In this document: positions 42,650-53,800 of the stretch, piece after piece
Numbering within the stretch: position 1 is the first letter of the stretch
Layout: the number at the start of each line of letters is the position of its first letter
Assembly (NCBI RefSeq): GCF_932274485.2
Contig: NC_065882.2
Coordinates: 42,378,593-42,442,592, forward strand
DNA: 64,000 bases
Direction of reading: 5' to 3'
Source: Patella vulgata
Lineage: Eukaryota; Mollusca; Gastropoda; Patellidae
Position numbers and translations under genes: made by a program
The notes under the pieces: model-generated
Told to the model about the DNA's origin: nothing
The model's database searches: none
The model's input: the letters and a program-made list of their open reading frames with translations, nothing else

Positions 42650-43639
42650 ATCAAGTGGCCAGTCATTTCAAAGATTTCGTTACAAGCAGCGCAAATTGCG
42701 TTTGGGATTAATTAAAATCGTATATAACCTACGTGCATTACAAAGTTTTCAGAATAGGCAAACGTATGTTTAACGTTCTGCACCACTGACAAGGAGTGCA
42801 CATTGGAAAATCCCGGGGAATTTCTCTGTTAACACCGGGATCGAACCCTAGACACCATTGTTAGTGAGCCAGAACCTTTTTCATGGAGCCACCGTGATTC
42901 ACAACACAGAAAACCAATCTTTCCGAGTTCTATTCCAATGTTCAGACGTTCAAAACCATTATAAAAGAAGGGGGGGGGGGGGGTAGGTTTGGTGGCTGAA
43001 TGGTCTAACGCGTGTGCTTCAGATAATAAGGTCTGTCACTGAGTCAAGTGCGTGGTTTCGATTACACACTTGTACGTGACAATCTCATGAGGTTTCTCCG
43101 GTTTATATATTTATCGCGATAATAATTGTTACCTTTATATTAGAAAATAACATTAAAATTTTAAGACATACTTAAACAAAAAAAACCAATCCCCCCCCCC
43201 CCCCCCAAAAAAAAAAAAACCCAAAAGACAAAAACATGTCGCACACTAGGCTAACCGAGAACACGCTGAAAAGGGTACGTCCACTTTGCATCAAAAAGTA
43301 TTCAAGTCAGCTTTGGTGGCAAAATGATTTTTTTATTTCACAGAATCAAGGGATGAATGAACTACGAGACTGTAAAATTTCAGAAGCCTCCTATGTTGCA
43401 TTTTCGAGATATATTACCGTAAACACTAAAAATTTGGGGAATCGGGTTAGGGTAGGCTCCATGGCCATGCAGACACGATGACTTTTAAACTAGCTTTGGT
43501 GGCTCCAAGATGTTTATATCTCCACTTTAACAGATAACTTAGGTATGAACATGTCAAAGTTCATTAACTTTCTATGCTGCATTATCCAGTTATATTCTTG
43601 TGTTTGTCGATTTCTGGCAAACTGTCTCAATGGCATTTA

Positions 43640-43750
43640 GTAATTGAACTAGAGTATACAGGTCACAATTCTCTAGAATACAATAACATGTACTGCTTAT
43701 TACTGAGCGACGTTTCGACTAGGCTTCTCTAGTCATTATCAAGCTATGAT
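43640..43750 (-). repeat. Hammerhead-like motif 2 and the MITE empty site
   Basis: On the plus strand: ATACAGGTCACAATTCTCTA, then ACTGCTTATTACTGAGCGAC, then GTTTCGACTAGGCTTCTCTA. On the minus strand: TGATAATGACTAG...CTAGTCGAAACGTCGC. The phrase GCTTATTACTGAGC is the uninterrupted form of the site where the palindromic MITE sits at 19576. Confidence 0.45.
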
Positions 43751-44151
43751 AAAAAAATTAAAATATGACAGGACAATATACATGTATATTCTTGTGTTTG
43801 TCGATTTCTGGCAGTTGACAAGGCGCTCATTGGCTGTTCAATCAGTTGCTTCGTGGCACTAATGTTTCTTTAAAAGATGTAATGTTCTAATTCTCGTCCT
43901 TCAAGTTACTGAGCTTACAGCGATAACATACAGGTACAGTGTACAATTATAGTTGTTTTCAGTATGCAAGGAAACTTTTTGTCTCTTCATTCAATTAGTC
44001 GGATCATTTGTTCCTTCAAATTATGCCGTAAAAGAATTTATTTTTGTAACAGAAAATATGAAAATCAAGACTTCGGCATATATATTTTTAGGTGTGTTCT
44101 GGCAACTTTAAGAATATATTTTACTATATTTTTATTTTTTTATTTTTCAGG

Positions 44152-46437
44152 ATGGCTCTCTTATTTGTGACTCTCGCTGCTTCTATTCTGACTCTTGGAA
44201 ATTGCGGAAATTTCACTATCACACAAGAGGCTTCAGTTAGTATTGAAATTAAAAACTTTGATGGCGAAGGAGAAGATTTCAGAGGTAAATTCACAATAGG
44301 TCTTTTTGGAGACTCAGTACCAATGACAGCACTTAACTTCGCTGGAATTTGCAAAGGATTCAAGAGAGGAAACAAAGGGGTAAGAAATTAATTAATGATA
44401 AAATTTTAATACAATTTTGTTTTCAAATAAAACAAATAATGATAAAATTTTAATACAATTTTGTTTTCAAATAAAATAAATAACACAGTAATACTATATT
44501 TCAATTAATTCACGTTTTTGGTGGATGTTTTTTTTTCTTCTTTTTTTTGTGTTAGAAACGATACTTCCCGTAACAATTATTTAATTAAACTCTGCTGACC
44601 TTGGAGTAAGCTATGTTCTATTAAACTGTTGGAATAAAGAGAGAGAAAATTATAAATGTGAAATTTTTTTTTACTTTAATAGAAAAGAACAAAAATAATC
44701 GTCAGTTATGTGAACTTTCCAAATTAATGAGAAAGAGATATTGGGTCTAAAAAGCGAAAAGGGATCTCTGGCCTCGTGCATGACATGTATTATATAAAAC
44801 ATGAAGATCCCGTGACGTATAACATATCAATTTGAAAGCAGACGACAGATTGTGTGCCGACAAATCAATAAACTTTATAATATCATTATCAATACATTAA
44901 GAGATTGTCCCTCTTTAGTTACACGTTCAAATTTACACGTTGACATTTTGTTAAAACTGTATTAAAGAGAAACGACACTATAGGTCCTAATCATTATCAT
45001 TTTAGGAAATTGAACACCATGTTTAAATAGAAAATTTATTTATTTATTTATTTATTTCAGCCTAAACTTCATTACAAAAACACCTTCTGTCACCGAGTGG
45101 TAAAAGACATGTTAGTCCAATGTGGTGACGTCACCATTGGTGATGGATCTGGCAGTAAGTATTTGTGTAACAATACATTTATTGTAATATTCCCCAGGGA
45201 ATATTTTTACCCTTCACGGAGATTTATTGAAAACTCAAATACATTTATTTTAATATTCCCCATGGGATATTTTTTACCCTTCACGGAGATTTATTGAAAA
45301 CTCAAAAGGAATCTGAATTACATGATTAGACCAGTTATAATATGTTTATAATAACACCACTAATCCACAGTTTTTGTGATTAACGACATTAATCCCTTAT
45401 TACAGAACAAATTGTTTATTGCCATTTCCTAATAGCGATATCGTTATTTTATAAATATTCCACACTCTACAATTATATACAACCCTTTAATTTGAAACAA
45501 ATAAATAAAGATGACAGTCATTACTGCGATATCACCTCGGTGGAAGCGGACGTAAAATACAACTAACACTAACTATTACCCTGGCAATAATTTTACTGCT
45601 CAAGTGGCATTAATGTTTTGGTTTTGGATACGTTATGGCTTGCAATGATTTTATTTCATCTTATCGATATTTATATATTTTCTTTAAATTCCAGGTAAAT
45701 CAATCTTCGGAGATAAATTCAATGACGAAAACTTCATCGTCAGCCACAGCAGTGCTGGTATTATTTCTATGGCTAATCATGGACAAGACACTAACGGATC
45801 ACAATTCTTCATCCTCTTCACTAGAGCTCGATACCTCGACAACAAACACGTCGCTTTCGGCAAAGTTGTTAAAGGATACGTAAGTGCTTTCCTTCATTTT
45901 AAATCATTATCGAAATTGGGTTGGAGATTGTTTGTTTGTTTGTTTATTTTTAAAGGGATTTCCAATTTTAAATACAACCAATTACAATCACTAATTGGCA
46001 TCATTTTCGCAAAACGCCTTATTTACCAAATGTTGTGTTGTTCTCTTGAGCCCTAATAATAGATTAAATTATCAGAATAACTTCGACATTCTGGGGAACT
46101 TTTCTCGGTTGACAACGGGATCGAACCCCGGATCACCTGGTTAATGGGCTAGCTCCTTTGAGTCACCGTGACTCCATTATTTACTAGAAGATGTTTACAA
46201 TGGAAGCTATGACATATGTTTAGAGATATTTTTATGTAACGAAATATGTTTAATTTTTAATCACCGTCTTTATTTTCTCAATTTCAGGATGTAGTAGAAG
46301 CTATCAACGATTTAGGTTCAGAAAAAGACGGTTTAACACCACGACGACCCATCAAAATCACCGACTGTGTTCTTGAAGAAGTTGAAAAATACGATCTATC
46401 TAGAAAACAAATGTTTACTGATGATTTAGAAAAATAA
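44152..46437 (+). CDS. Tandem secreted cyclophilin 3 (218 aa)
   Basis: Coding exons 44152-44379, 45061-45154, 45695-45879 and 46288-46437; 5' UTR exon and promoter as in copy 1. Differences from copy 1: T2A and A14T in the signal peptide, NFIIS to NFIVS, and FFLLF to FFILF. The active-site substitutions (Met and Tyr at the CypA Phe60 and Trp121 positions) are the same. Introns 1 and 2 and the 3' UTR carry copy-specific tandem duplications and a 56 bp insertion, none touching exons. The reading frame is intact. Confidence 0.92.
44391..44480 (+). repeat. Short tandem duplication in copy 3, intron after exon 1
   Basis: TAATGATAAAATTTTAATAC...TCAAATAAAACAAA occurs twice in succession (period about 47-50 bp). 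Copies 1 and 2 have it once. Confidence 0.75.
45168..45306 (+). repeat. Tandem duplication of about 70 bp in copy 3, next intron
   Basis: AATACATTTATT...ATATTCCCCAGGGAATATTT...ATTGAAAACTCAAA occurs twice, the second with small changes. Single in copies 1 and 2. Confidence 0.75.
45526..45582 (+). mobile_element. 56 bp insertion in copy 3 related to a dispersed tail motif
   Basis: CTGCGATATCACCTCGGTGG, then AAGCGGACGTAAAATACAAC, interrupts CAGTCATTACCCTGGC of copies 1 and 2 with ATTA or TTA repeated at the borders. The GATATCAC-GG-GGAAGCGG-CGT motif also occurs at about 37830 and at 61394 and 61650, so it is a dispersed repeat. Confidence 0.55.
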
Positions 46438-46689
46438 ACAGTTTAATTAATTTGTGAATTTTCTACCATCATAGTTCATTTCTGCGTGTTATTTTGAATT
46501 GTTATGTAGTCGTGTATAAAATGTTCTACAGACTTGTTTCGTTCAATCTACATCATGTCTACGTGTTTTTTAGTATTGTATTTTCTGCATTAATTTGTAT
46601 TTATTTAGCTCATCAACTAGTGAACTGATGTTTACGTGAATACGGCGGCCAAATCTACTTAATTCAACTGTCATAGTTGTTATTTTATC

Positions 46690-46885
46690 GCCATGTATGT
46701 AGTCAACTATGTAATATAGTGTGTCCCCCGCCCCTTTTTCATGAAATTTTTCTTGTAGAAGACATCTTGTAAGGATATTGTAATATGTAGTCTACTATAT
46801 ATGTAATATAGTGTGTCCCCCCGCCCATTTTTCATGTAATTTTTCTTGTAGAAGACATCTTGTAAGGATATTGTAATAAACAACC
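46690..46885 (+). repeat. Tandem duplication of about 100 bp in the copy 3 3' UTR
   Basis: ATGTAGTCAACTATGTAATA...GAAGACATCTTGTAAGGATA occurs at about 46697 and again at about 46786. Only the second precedes AATAAA (46875-46880); the first has TAATATG instead. Confidence 0.75.
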
Positions 46886-47097
46886 ATTGTAAAAAAAAAA
46901 AAAAAGCTCATCCTGTTTTCCTTTTATATTGTTACAAGGCCTATGTTTCCTCCGATGGGACTTGATTTATTTATACAATTACATTAGAAGCCGGGACCGC
47001 CTGATTAGTAAGCCAGTGCCATACCAACCGAACCACCGTGGTTCTATATTCTAGCGCGAATGTAATAATGCACCGTATCTGTGATCGAGGGTTACAG

Positions 47098-48186
47098 AAT
47101 TCCAAACAATGGACAGAGAACGACCTAAAAAAATAATGTGACTTTTTGTACAATCAGGGGCCATAAATCCAGGACGATATGGTCCGATATGCGCGAATAT
47201 CGAAAGGAATCGAGATCTTTGGGTTATGAACACGCATTTCAAGTTTCATCAAAATTGTGACCTCTAGGGTCCACAACCTTCGTATTACATACATACTTTT
47301 ACACAATTTGCGTACAAAGAACGGCCATTTTGTTGGGCATTTTCATTTCAATTTTCCGTAATTCGAATTCAGCCTTCATTATGGTAGAATGGTGATATAT
47401 TTAAACGGTTTTTAAAATCGGGAAAAAATTGTGACCTCTAGAGGATCCGCAAACTAAAAATGCGATTTTTCGAACAATCAGGAAGTTATATTCGGATACG
47501 CGAGATTATGAAAAGGAACCAAGATCTTAGTGTGTGACGGTGATATATTCAAGGGTCATAATATGCACGAATATCGAATATTTAAGTTTCATCAAAATCG
47601 GATGAAAACTGTGACCTCTAGAGAGTCCACAACCTTGATATACCATATTTCTTACACTACTAGCGTCTGAGGGGCGGTCATTTTGTCCGGCAGTTTTGGT
47701 CCGATTTTCACAAATTCAAAATTAGGGTGTAACGGTGATATAATGGGGCGGTTTTTTAAATCGGATAATAATTGTGACCTCTGGAGTGACCACAGGCTAA
47801 AAACGTGATTTTTCGTACAATCAGCCTCCATAATTCAGGAAGCTACGATCTGATATGTAGGAACCAATATCTTTGGGTTATAAACATGCATTGGAAGTTT
47901 TATCAAAGTCAGATGAAAATTGTGACCTCTAGAGTGTCCACAAGCTAAAAACGTGATTTTTTGTACAATCAGGGGCCATAATCTATGAAGTTTCGATCCG
48001 ATACATGCCAATATCGAAAAGAACCGAGATCTTTTGGAGATAAACATATATTTAAAGTTTCCTCAAAATCGGATAAGAATTGTGACCTGTAGTCTGTAGA
48101 GTGTCCACAAACAAATTGTGGACGGACGGACGAACGGACAGGGGCGACGACAATATACGTCCACATGAAAATGTTGGCGTATAAAA
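47098..48186 (-). repeat. RepB, unit 3, minus strand
   Basis: Type-1 units on the minus strand, ending GTCCACATGAAAATGTTGGC, GTATAAAA. It begins AACAATGGACAGAGAACGAC, the complement of the right-end side seen in other copies, without the terminal CTGGCAG. Confidence 0.7.
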
Positions 48187-49385
48187 ACATCAAGTGGCCA
48201 GTCATTTCAAAGATTTCATTACAAGCAGCGCAAATTGCGTTTGGGATTAATTAAAATCGTATATAACCTATGTGCATTACAAAGTTTTCAGAATAGGCAA
48301 ACGTATGTTTAACGTTCTGCACCACTGACAAGGAGTGCACACTGGAAAATCCCGGGTAATTTCTCTGTTAACACAGGAATCGAACCCCAGACACCATTGT
48401 CAGTGAGCCAGACCTTTTTCATGGAGCCACCGTGATTCAAAACAGAGAAAACCAATCTTTCCGAGTTCTATTCCAAGAATTATTAAATCAAATGTTCAGA
48501 CGTTCAAAACCATTATAAAAGAAGGGGGGGGGGGTAGGTTTGGTGGCTGAATGGTCTAACGCGTGTGCTTCAGATAATAAGGTCTGTCACTGAGTCAAGT
48601 GCGTGGTTTCGATTACACACTTGTACGTGACAATCTCATGGGGTTTCCCCGGTTTATATATTTATCGCGATAATAATTGTTACCTTTATATTAGAAAATA
48701 ACATTTTAAGACATACTTAAGCACCCCCCCCCCCCCCCAAAAAAAAAAAAAAAACCCAAAAAAAAACAACAAACATATATTACCGTAAACATACTAAATA
48801 TTTGGGGAATCGGGTTAGGGTAGGCTCCATGCAGACACAATGACTTTTAAACTAGCTTTGGTGGCTCCAAGATGTTTATATCTCCACTTTAACAGATAAC
48901 ATGGGTATGCATCATAAAAACGTTAATGAACTTTGGCATGTTTATACACAAGTTCATTAACTTTTATGCTGCATTATCGAGTTATATCACCGAAAACTTA
49001 ATAACACCTGGATTCAAGGCCAAGTGTTGGAGTTGAATAAGTAAAGGGTATGTATGGGCTTTGGTGGCTAAATATTTTTATTTCACAGAATCAAGTGATG
49101 AATAAACTACGAGACTGCAAAATTGTAGAAGCTTCCTATATTGTATTTTCGAGATATATTTCCGTAAACATGCTAAAAATATGGAAGAATCGGGTTAGGG
49201 TAGGCTCATGCGCACAAAGTAACTTCTAAACTGGCTTTGGTGGCTCGACGATGTTTATATCTCCATATTGAGGAGATAAACACCTCCTGTTTGGCATTTA
49301 GAGGGGTGTTATTGTCCTATAGACATGTCCTGAGATCAATTAGGACCCAATTGTTTAAGTGGCATTTAGTAACCGGATGAGTATA

Positions 49386-49532
49386 ACACATGACACAATT
49401 ATATGGAATACAAGTTACTTGAATGTTTTATTTCAGCGACGTTTGGACGAGGCCCCGGTCTGAACATTTGTAGAAACGTCGCTGAAATAAACTCTTCAAG
49501 TAACTTGTATTCCATATAATTGTGTCATGTGT
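49386..49532. repeat. Inverted repeat, 59 bp arms, hammerhead-like centre
   Basis: ACACATGACACAATTATATG...TTTCAGCGACGTTT (49386-49444) is mirrored by AAACGTCGCTGAAATAAACT...ATTGTGTCATGTGT (49474-49532). The 29 bp centre contains CCCCGGTCTGAACATTTGTA. The combination CTGAACA...GAAACGTCGC recalls the hammerhead-like motifs at 38368 and 43640. It ends against the LINE fragment. Confidence 0.7.
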
Positions 49533-49544
49533 CAAAATAGACTA

Positions 49545-50370
49545 GTTGAATAGTTTTGGGCTTTAAAAGTAGTTTTTCTGATGAACTTAATGTTCGGCCA
49601 GGTGTATAAAGATCTAATAGATATGAGAGGTAAACAGGAGCTAAATTATTTAAACATTTAAAAGAAAGTAATAAAATCTTAAAATCAATTCAATATTTAA
49701 CAGGTAACCAGTATAAATTATATAAAACAGGAGTTATGTGGTCGTATTTCTTAATTAAAGTAACAAGTCTAGCTTCAGTATTCTGTACTTTTTGTAATTT
49801 ATCTATCAGCTTAAAAGGTAAACCAACTAAAAGTGAATTAAAGTTATCTAATCGAAAAGTGACCAGAGAATTAACAAGTGATTTAGTATTTATGTATTTT
49901 ACCTTTATTTCTGATAGTAAAATAGCACAGTTTACAAATATTATTTACTTGAGCTCCCATAAGCATAAAACTATTAAAGATTGCGCCAATATTACGGGAA
50001 GAATAAGATGACAATATATCACAATTACCAATTACAACAGGGGGGTTATCATGTGCAAATTTACCTAATAACAAATATTCGGTTTTATCATCATTCAATT
50101 TTAGAAAGTTCTTTGACACCCATTTTCTAATTTCACTAATACAGTTCTCAAGTTGCAATTTTGATAAATTGAAACAAGATGGACAATTAGGTGTAAATGA
50201 AATGTATAACTGAGTATCATCCGTATACAAATGAAAGTTGAGACCATATTTTCTGACAATATTACATAATAGTGACGTATAAAGGGTAAATAAACTCGGA
50301 CAAAGAACAGAACCTTGAGTAACCCGAGATGACAAAACAGATTCAGACGACGATTTATAATTAACTAAAA
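49545..50370 (-). mobile_element. Non-LTR retrotransposon fragment, CR1/jockey-like reverse transcriptase
   Basis: A minus-strand frame from 50335 to 49883 reads VTQGSVLCPSLFTLYTS, then FHLYTDDTQLYISF, the palm of a LINE reverse transcriptase, with Thr in place of Ala in the usual YADD box. Further on, in another frame (about 49720-49580), it reads YWLPVKY, FKILLLSFKCLNNLAPVYLS and LYTPGRTL, the typical thumb and C-terminal phrase of CR1-like elements. The fragment has at least one frameshift and a stop at VKY, and the endonuclease domain is absent. A dead 5'-truncated copy. Confidence 0.85.
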
Positions 50371-50379
50371 TACACTATT

Positions 50380-50879
50380 TTCTAGAACACGTGACATCAA
50401 TTCTCATTTATTTGAGATTGTGTGTTACGAAAACGTGTGTCGATATATTGCCATATCTATCACAAGAAAACAACACATCTAATAGTTTATTTTCCAATCT
50501 TTATTTCAAAACATTCATATGATCATGGGTGGAAAAACAATCAGTCTAAAAAGGTTAACTTCTGCTAAGAATATCCTCTTGATCTAATGTATATATCTAA
50601 CTACAAATTATGCAAAACACAGTTATTATGCAATAGACTCTTATTATAGAAATTAAAATTTCCAAACATTCTTCTCATAATAGATAGATAACTTTGTATT
50701 GCTTATGGAAGACCGGATCGGAATAAGTTCATTGGGACCCCATTTTTGTATGTAAAGGGGCGTTCGTATAGACTAAATAAAAACTTATGATAGGCTAGTG
50801 TTTAAATTATAATAACGAGTTACAATTAAGTACACGTACACAAAAATGATTCAAATTATCTACAAGGCATCTACATTGT
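50380..50879 (-). other. 3' UTR region of cyclophilin 4
   Basis: Minus-strand AATAAA signals read as TTTATT at 50500-50505 and 50486-50491, about 380 bp beyond the stop. Nothing else recognised. Confidence 0.45.
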
Positions 50880-53800
50880 TTATTCGACATCATCATCTGA
50901 GGCCATCTGTTTTGCTGATAATTCATATTTAGAGGGAATGCCGACTACACCAGAATCAATGATTCTAACTTTATTTATGAGTGTTCCTTTCAATGAAGAT
51001 TTAACACTGCCAATCTTTCTTACGGCATCCTGCAAAATAATCAAAACATTGACATCCGTGAAGGAATAAAATACAAACTAGAGCAATCTGTGTAAGTACA
51101 ATCTTACAGTAAGATTAGGGATATTGAAGGAGGTATAGATGTAACAGTTTTAGAAGGCAAAATATTTGTTTAAGTAATGATTCAATTCTAGATGAATTGA
51201 ATAATATCAAGAATAATTCATTATTTTGAAAAAAAATAATAAATCAATATTATTTCCCCAAACCTCTTCAAACAGTACCAGCACTTTGTATACATATATT
51301 TATTTATTCAGCTTCTAGCATGATGTTACGAATTTTTCGTGTCTCTCTAATTCTGTCGTAATGTCGTTGTGGGGTTACGAAAAGGGGGCGTGATTCTACA
51401 CTATCAATCACCATATAATTTTAAATATCATCATTTGTTACCACAATGACGGCTAGAATTGCCGCGTAACATTTGGGAAATGCCAAAATGTTTACGAAGC
51501 GATTCAGATCACAATACATTAAAAAGTAATACTGGAAATAAATACAAATTGCAATTGCAATAATTCTGGGATGCGGGTGTGAGTTACAAGAGTATCAGAC
51601 TTTACTTTATTATTAGTAGAGTCAATATTGCTACTTTTGTCAGTACGCTACGTCCCCAAGACTTTTAGACCTTGATTGAACTATCGTGATAAACCCTGAC
51701 ATTAAATTTCAATATTGACGATTTCCCTCGCGTGGATTCAGATTTGTTAAAGTCATTAACATTCGGAAAACTTCGTCGAGCTGAGTAACAAGTTCGTATG
51801 CTAAAACTATAGAGACCATTAATATACTGTTAGCTACATTCTTGTATTTATATTATAAGATGCTTACCATGCCCTTAATGACTTTTCCAAAAGCAACATG
51901 TCGTCCGTTCAACCACCTTGATTTTTGAAGCAAAATAAAGAACTGAGATGCGTTTGAGTTTCGTCCATAGTTAGCCATAGAAACAATACCAGCAGATTGA
52001 TGGCTGACAAGAAAGTTTTCATCATCAAACATTGGTCCGTATAAACTCATACCTTTAAAAAAATAATAATAACTTTATCTAAAAGGGGTAGACAAATTTA
52101 AATAAGAACAACATGAAAAAAATAAACAAATCTCACGACGCCGGTTTATTTTGTTTCATTGAGAGAGAGAAAAATAAACAAGCCAACTGAGGCTGATGTC
52201 CCCCGCCAAATTGAAAAAGTAATTAGATGACACACATTGTTTAATTGCATATTTATCTTTTTATAAAGCCTTAGTCATGGCATTGATGCAATAATATACG
52301 CCAAGTTTTGCAATTCTCACTGAATTAGAATCAAAATTGTCGAGTTCCAAAGTCTGTACCAATCAAATTGCTAATCATCGAACTTAGTTAAAGTATTCAA
52401 ACTTAGTCAAGGTATTGATGTAATGATATATGGCAAGTTTCATCATTCTCACACAATTAGAATCAAAGTTGTCGAACTCCAAAGTCTCAACCAATCAAAC
52501 TGCCCATCATCGAACTTAGTCATGGTAATGATGTACTGAAACGATACTCCCGAGTTTGATGTAATGAAACTATACACCAAATTTCACCATTCTCACTCAA
52601 TTGAAATCAAAGTTATCATTTCCCAAAACATCGACGCAGAAAATGTTCATTATTTAGGTTAGTCAAGGTACTGATGTAATGAAACTATAGGAAATGCTCA
52701 TTATCGAACTTAGTCAAGGTAATGATATACGCCAAGTTTCACCATTCTCACTCAATAACGTAGAATTAAAGTTGTCGAGCTACAAACTCTAGACCAATCA
52801 AACTGCTTATCACTTTTCTTAAGCTGAGGCGAAAATGCTCATTATCGACCTTAGTCAAGGTATTGACGCAATCAAATTGCGTATCTCTGCTTAGCCTAAG
52901 TAGAGAATGCTCATCATTGACCTCGGTGAAGGCATTCGACTATTAAACAGCTACACCAAGTTTGAAAATTCTAGCTCAATCAGAAGAAGAGTTATTGTGT
53001 CACAAAAAGTTTGACGGACAGACAGAGAGGCGGGGGGGGGGGGGGCAACTCACCCCATGACACCGGTTTATTTTGTTTCACTGGGAGTGAAAGAGAGGGA
53101 GAGTGAGGGAAGGAGAGGTAAAAGATCATTCGACACAAACTAGGTCATTTCTGGACTAACATGTGGTACAACTGTATTTGAATAATTCGTTTATGTGTAG
53201 GAGTCTAAGCAGTGTGATAACCCCCACATGTTTGAGCAGACGACCCTCTTGTCACGTTTTGGGATCTACACCATGCCATTTGACTTAATGGTAGACCTTA
53301 TGATCTGCAGCGCACACGTTAGACCACTCAAACAACTAACACTCGGGTATACGCCTGAACGAATAAAAAGATCAAGTTCTATTTTGATAGTTCTGAAAAT
53401 ATTTCATTTTAATCTAACTCTTCTGGTATATTTCAAATAAGTTTTATAATCTCGGAAATATTTAGTTCTTTTCACAAGAACGGACATACATTATTTCCAA
53501 GCTACATTAATTAAGTATCTCTTACCGCCTTCGCCATAGTTATGGGTAACATCACCACCTTGGATCATGAAATCTGTTACTGCCCTGTGAAATGTTGTTC
53601 CACCATATTTGTATAAAATCTACAAATAGAATTAAATTTGAGATTACACATGAAATTAAATGCAATATTAGACATGAACTTAAATTCGATTTTTAACATA
53701 GGCCTTTATCGGCAAGTTGGCAAATGAACATTTGTTTACATTTATTTGAAGGTATTTGTTTGAATCGCTATCAGCTTTTTTATTACTCATCCACATACTT

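Larger units (their letters stand above)
31441..49290 (+). repeat. Three tandem segmental copies of a cyclophilin unit
   Basis: Unit 1 is about 31441-38841, unit 2 about 38842-43788 and unit 3 about 43789-49290. Each begins with the same 25 bp phrase (TTCTTGTGTTTGTCGATTTC...), then promoter, five-exon gene, conserved 3' UTR, tRNA-like SINE pieces, poly-G tracts, a reversed RepB and a TTTGGTGGCT-rich tail. The starting phrase recurs near the ends of units 1 and 2 (38319-38343, 43595-43619). Introns and UTRs are nearly identical, so the duplications are recent or homogenised by gene conversion. Confidence 0.9.

Noticed and set aside
49883-50335. Retrovirus or LTR-element polymerase
   Set aside because: The YTDDTQLY box and the WLPV...FKILLL...APVYLS thumb phrase are typical of non-LTR LINEs; no LTRs, gag or protease seen nearby.
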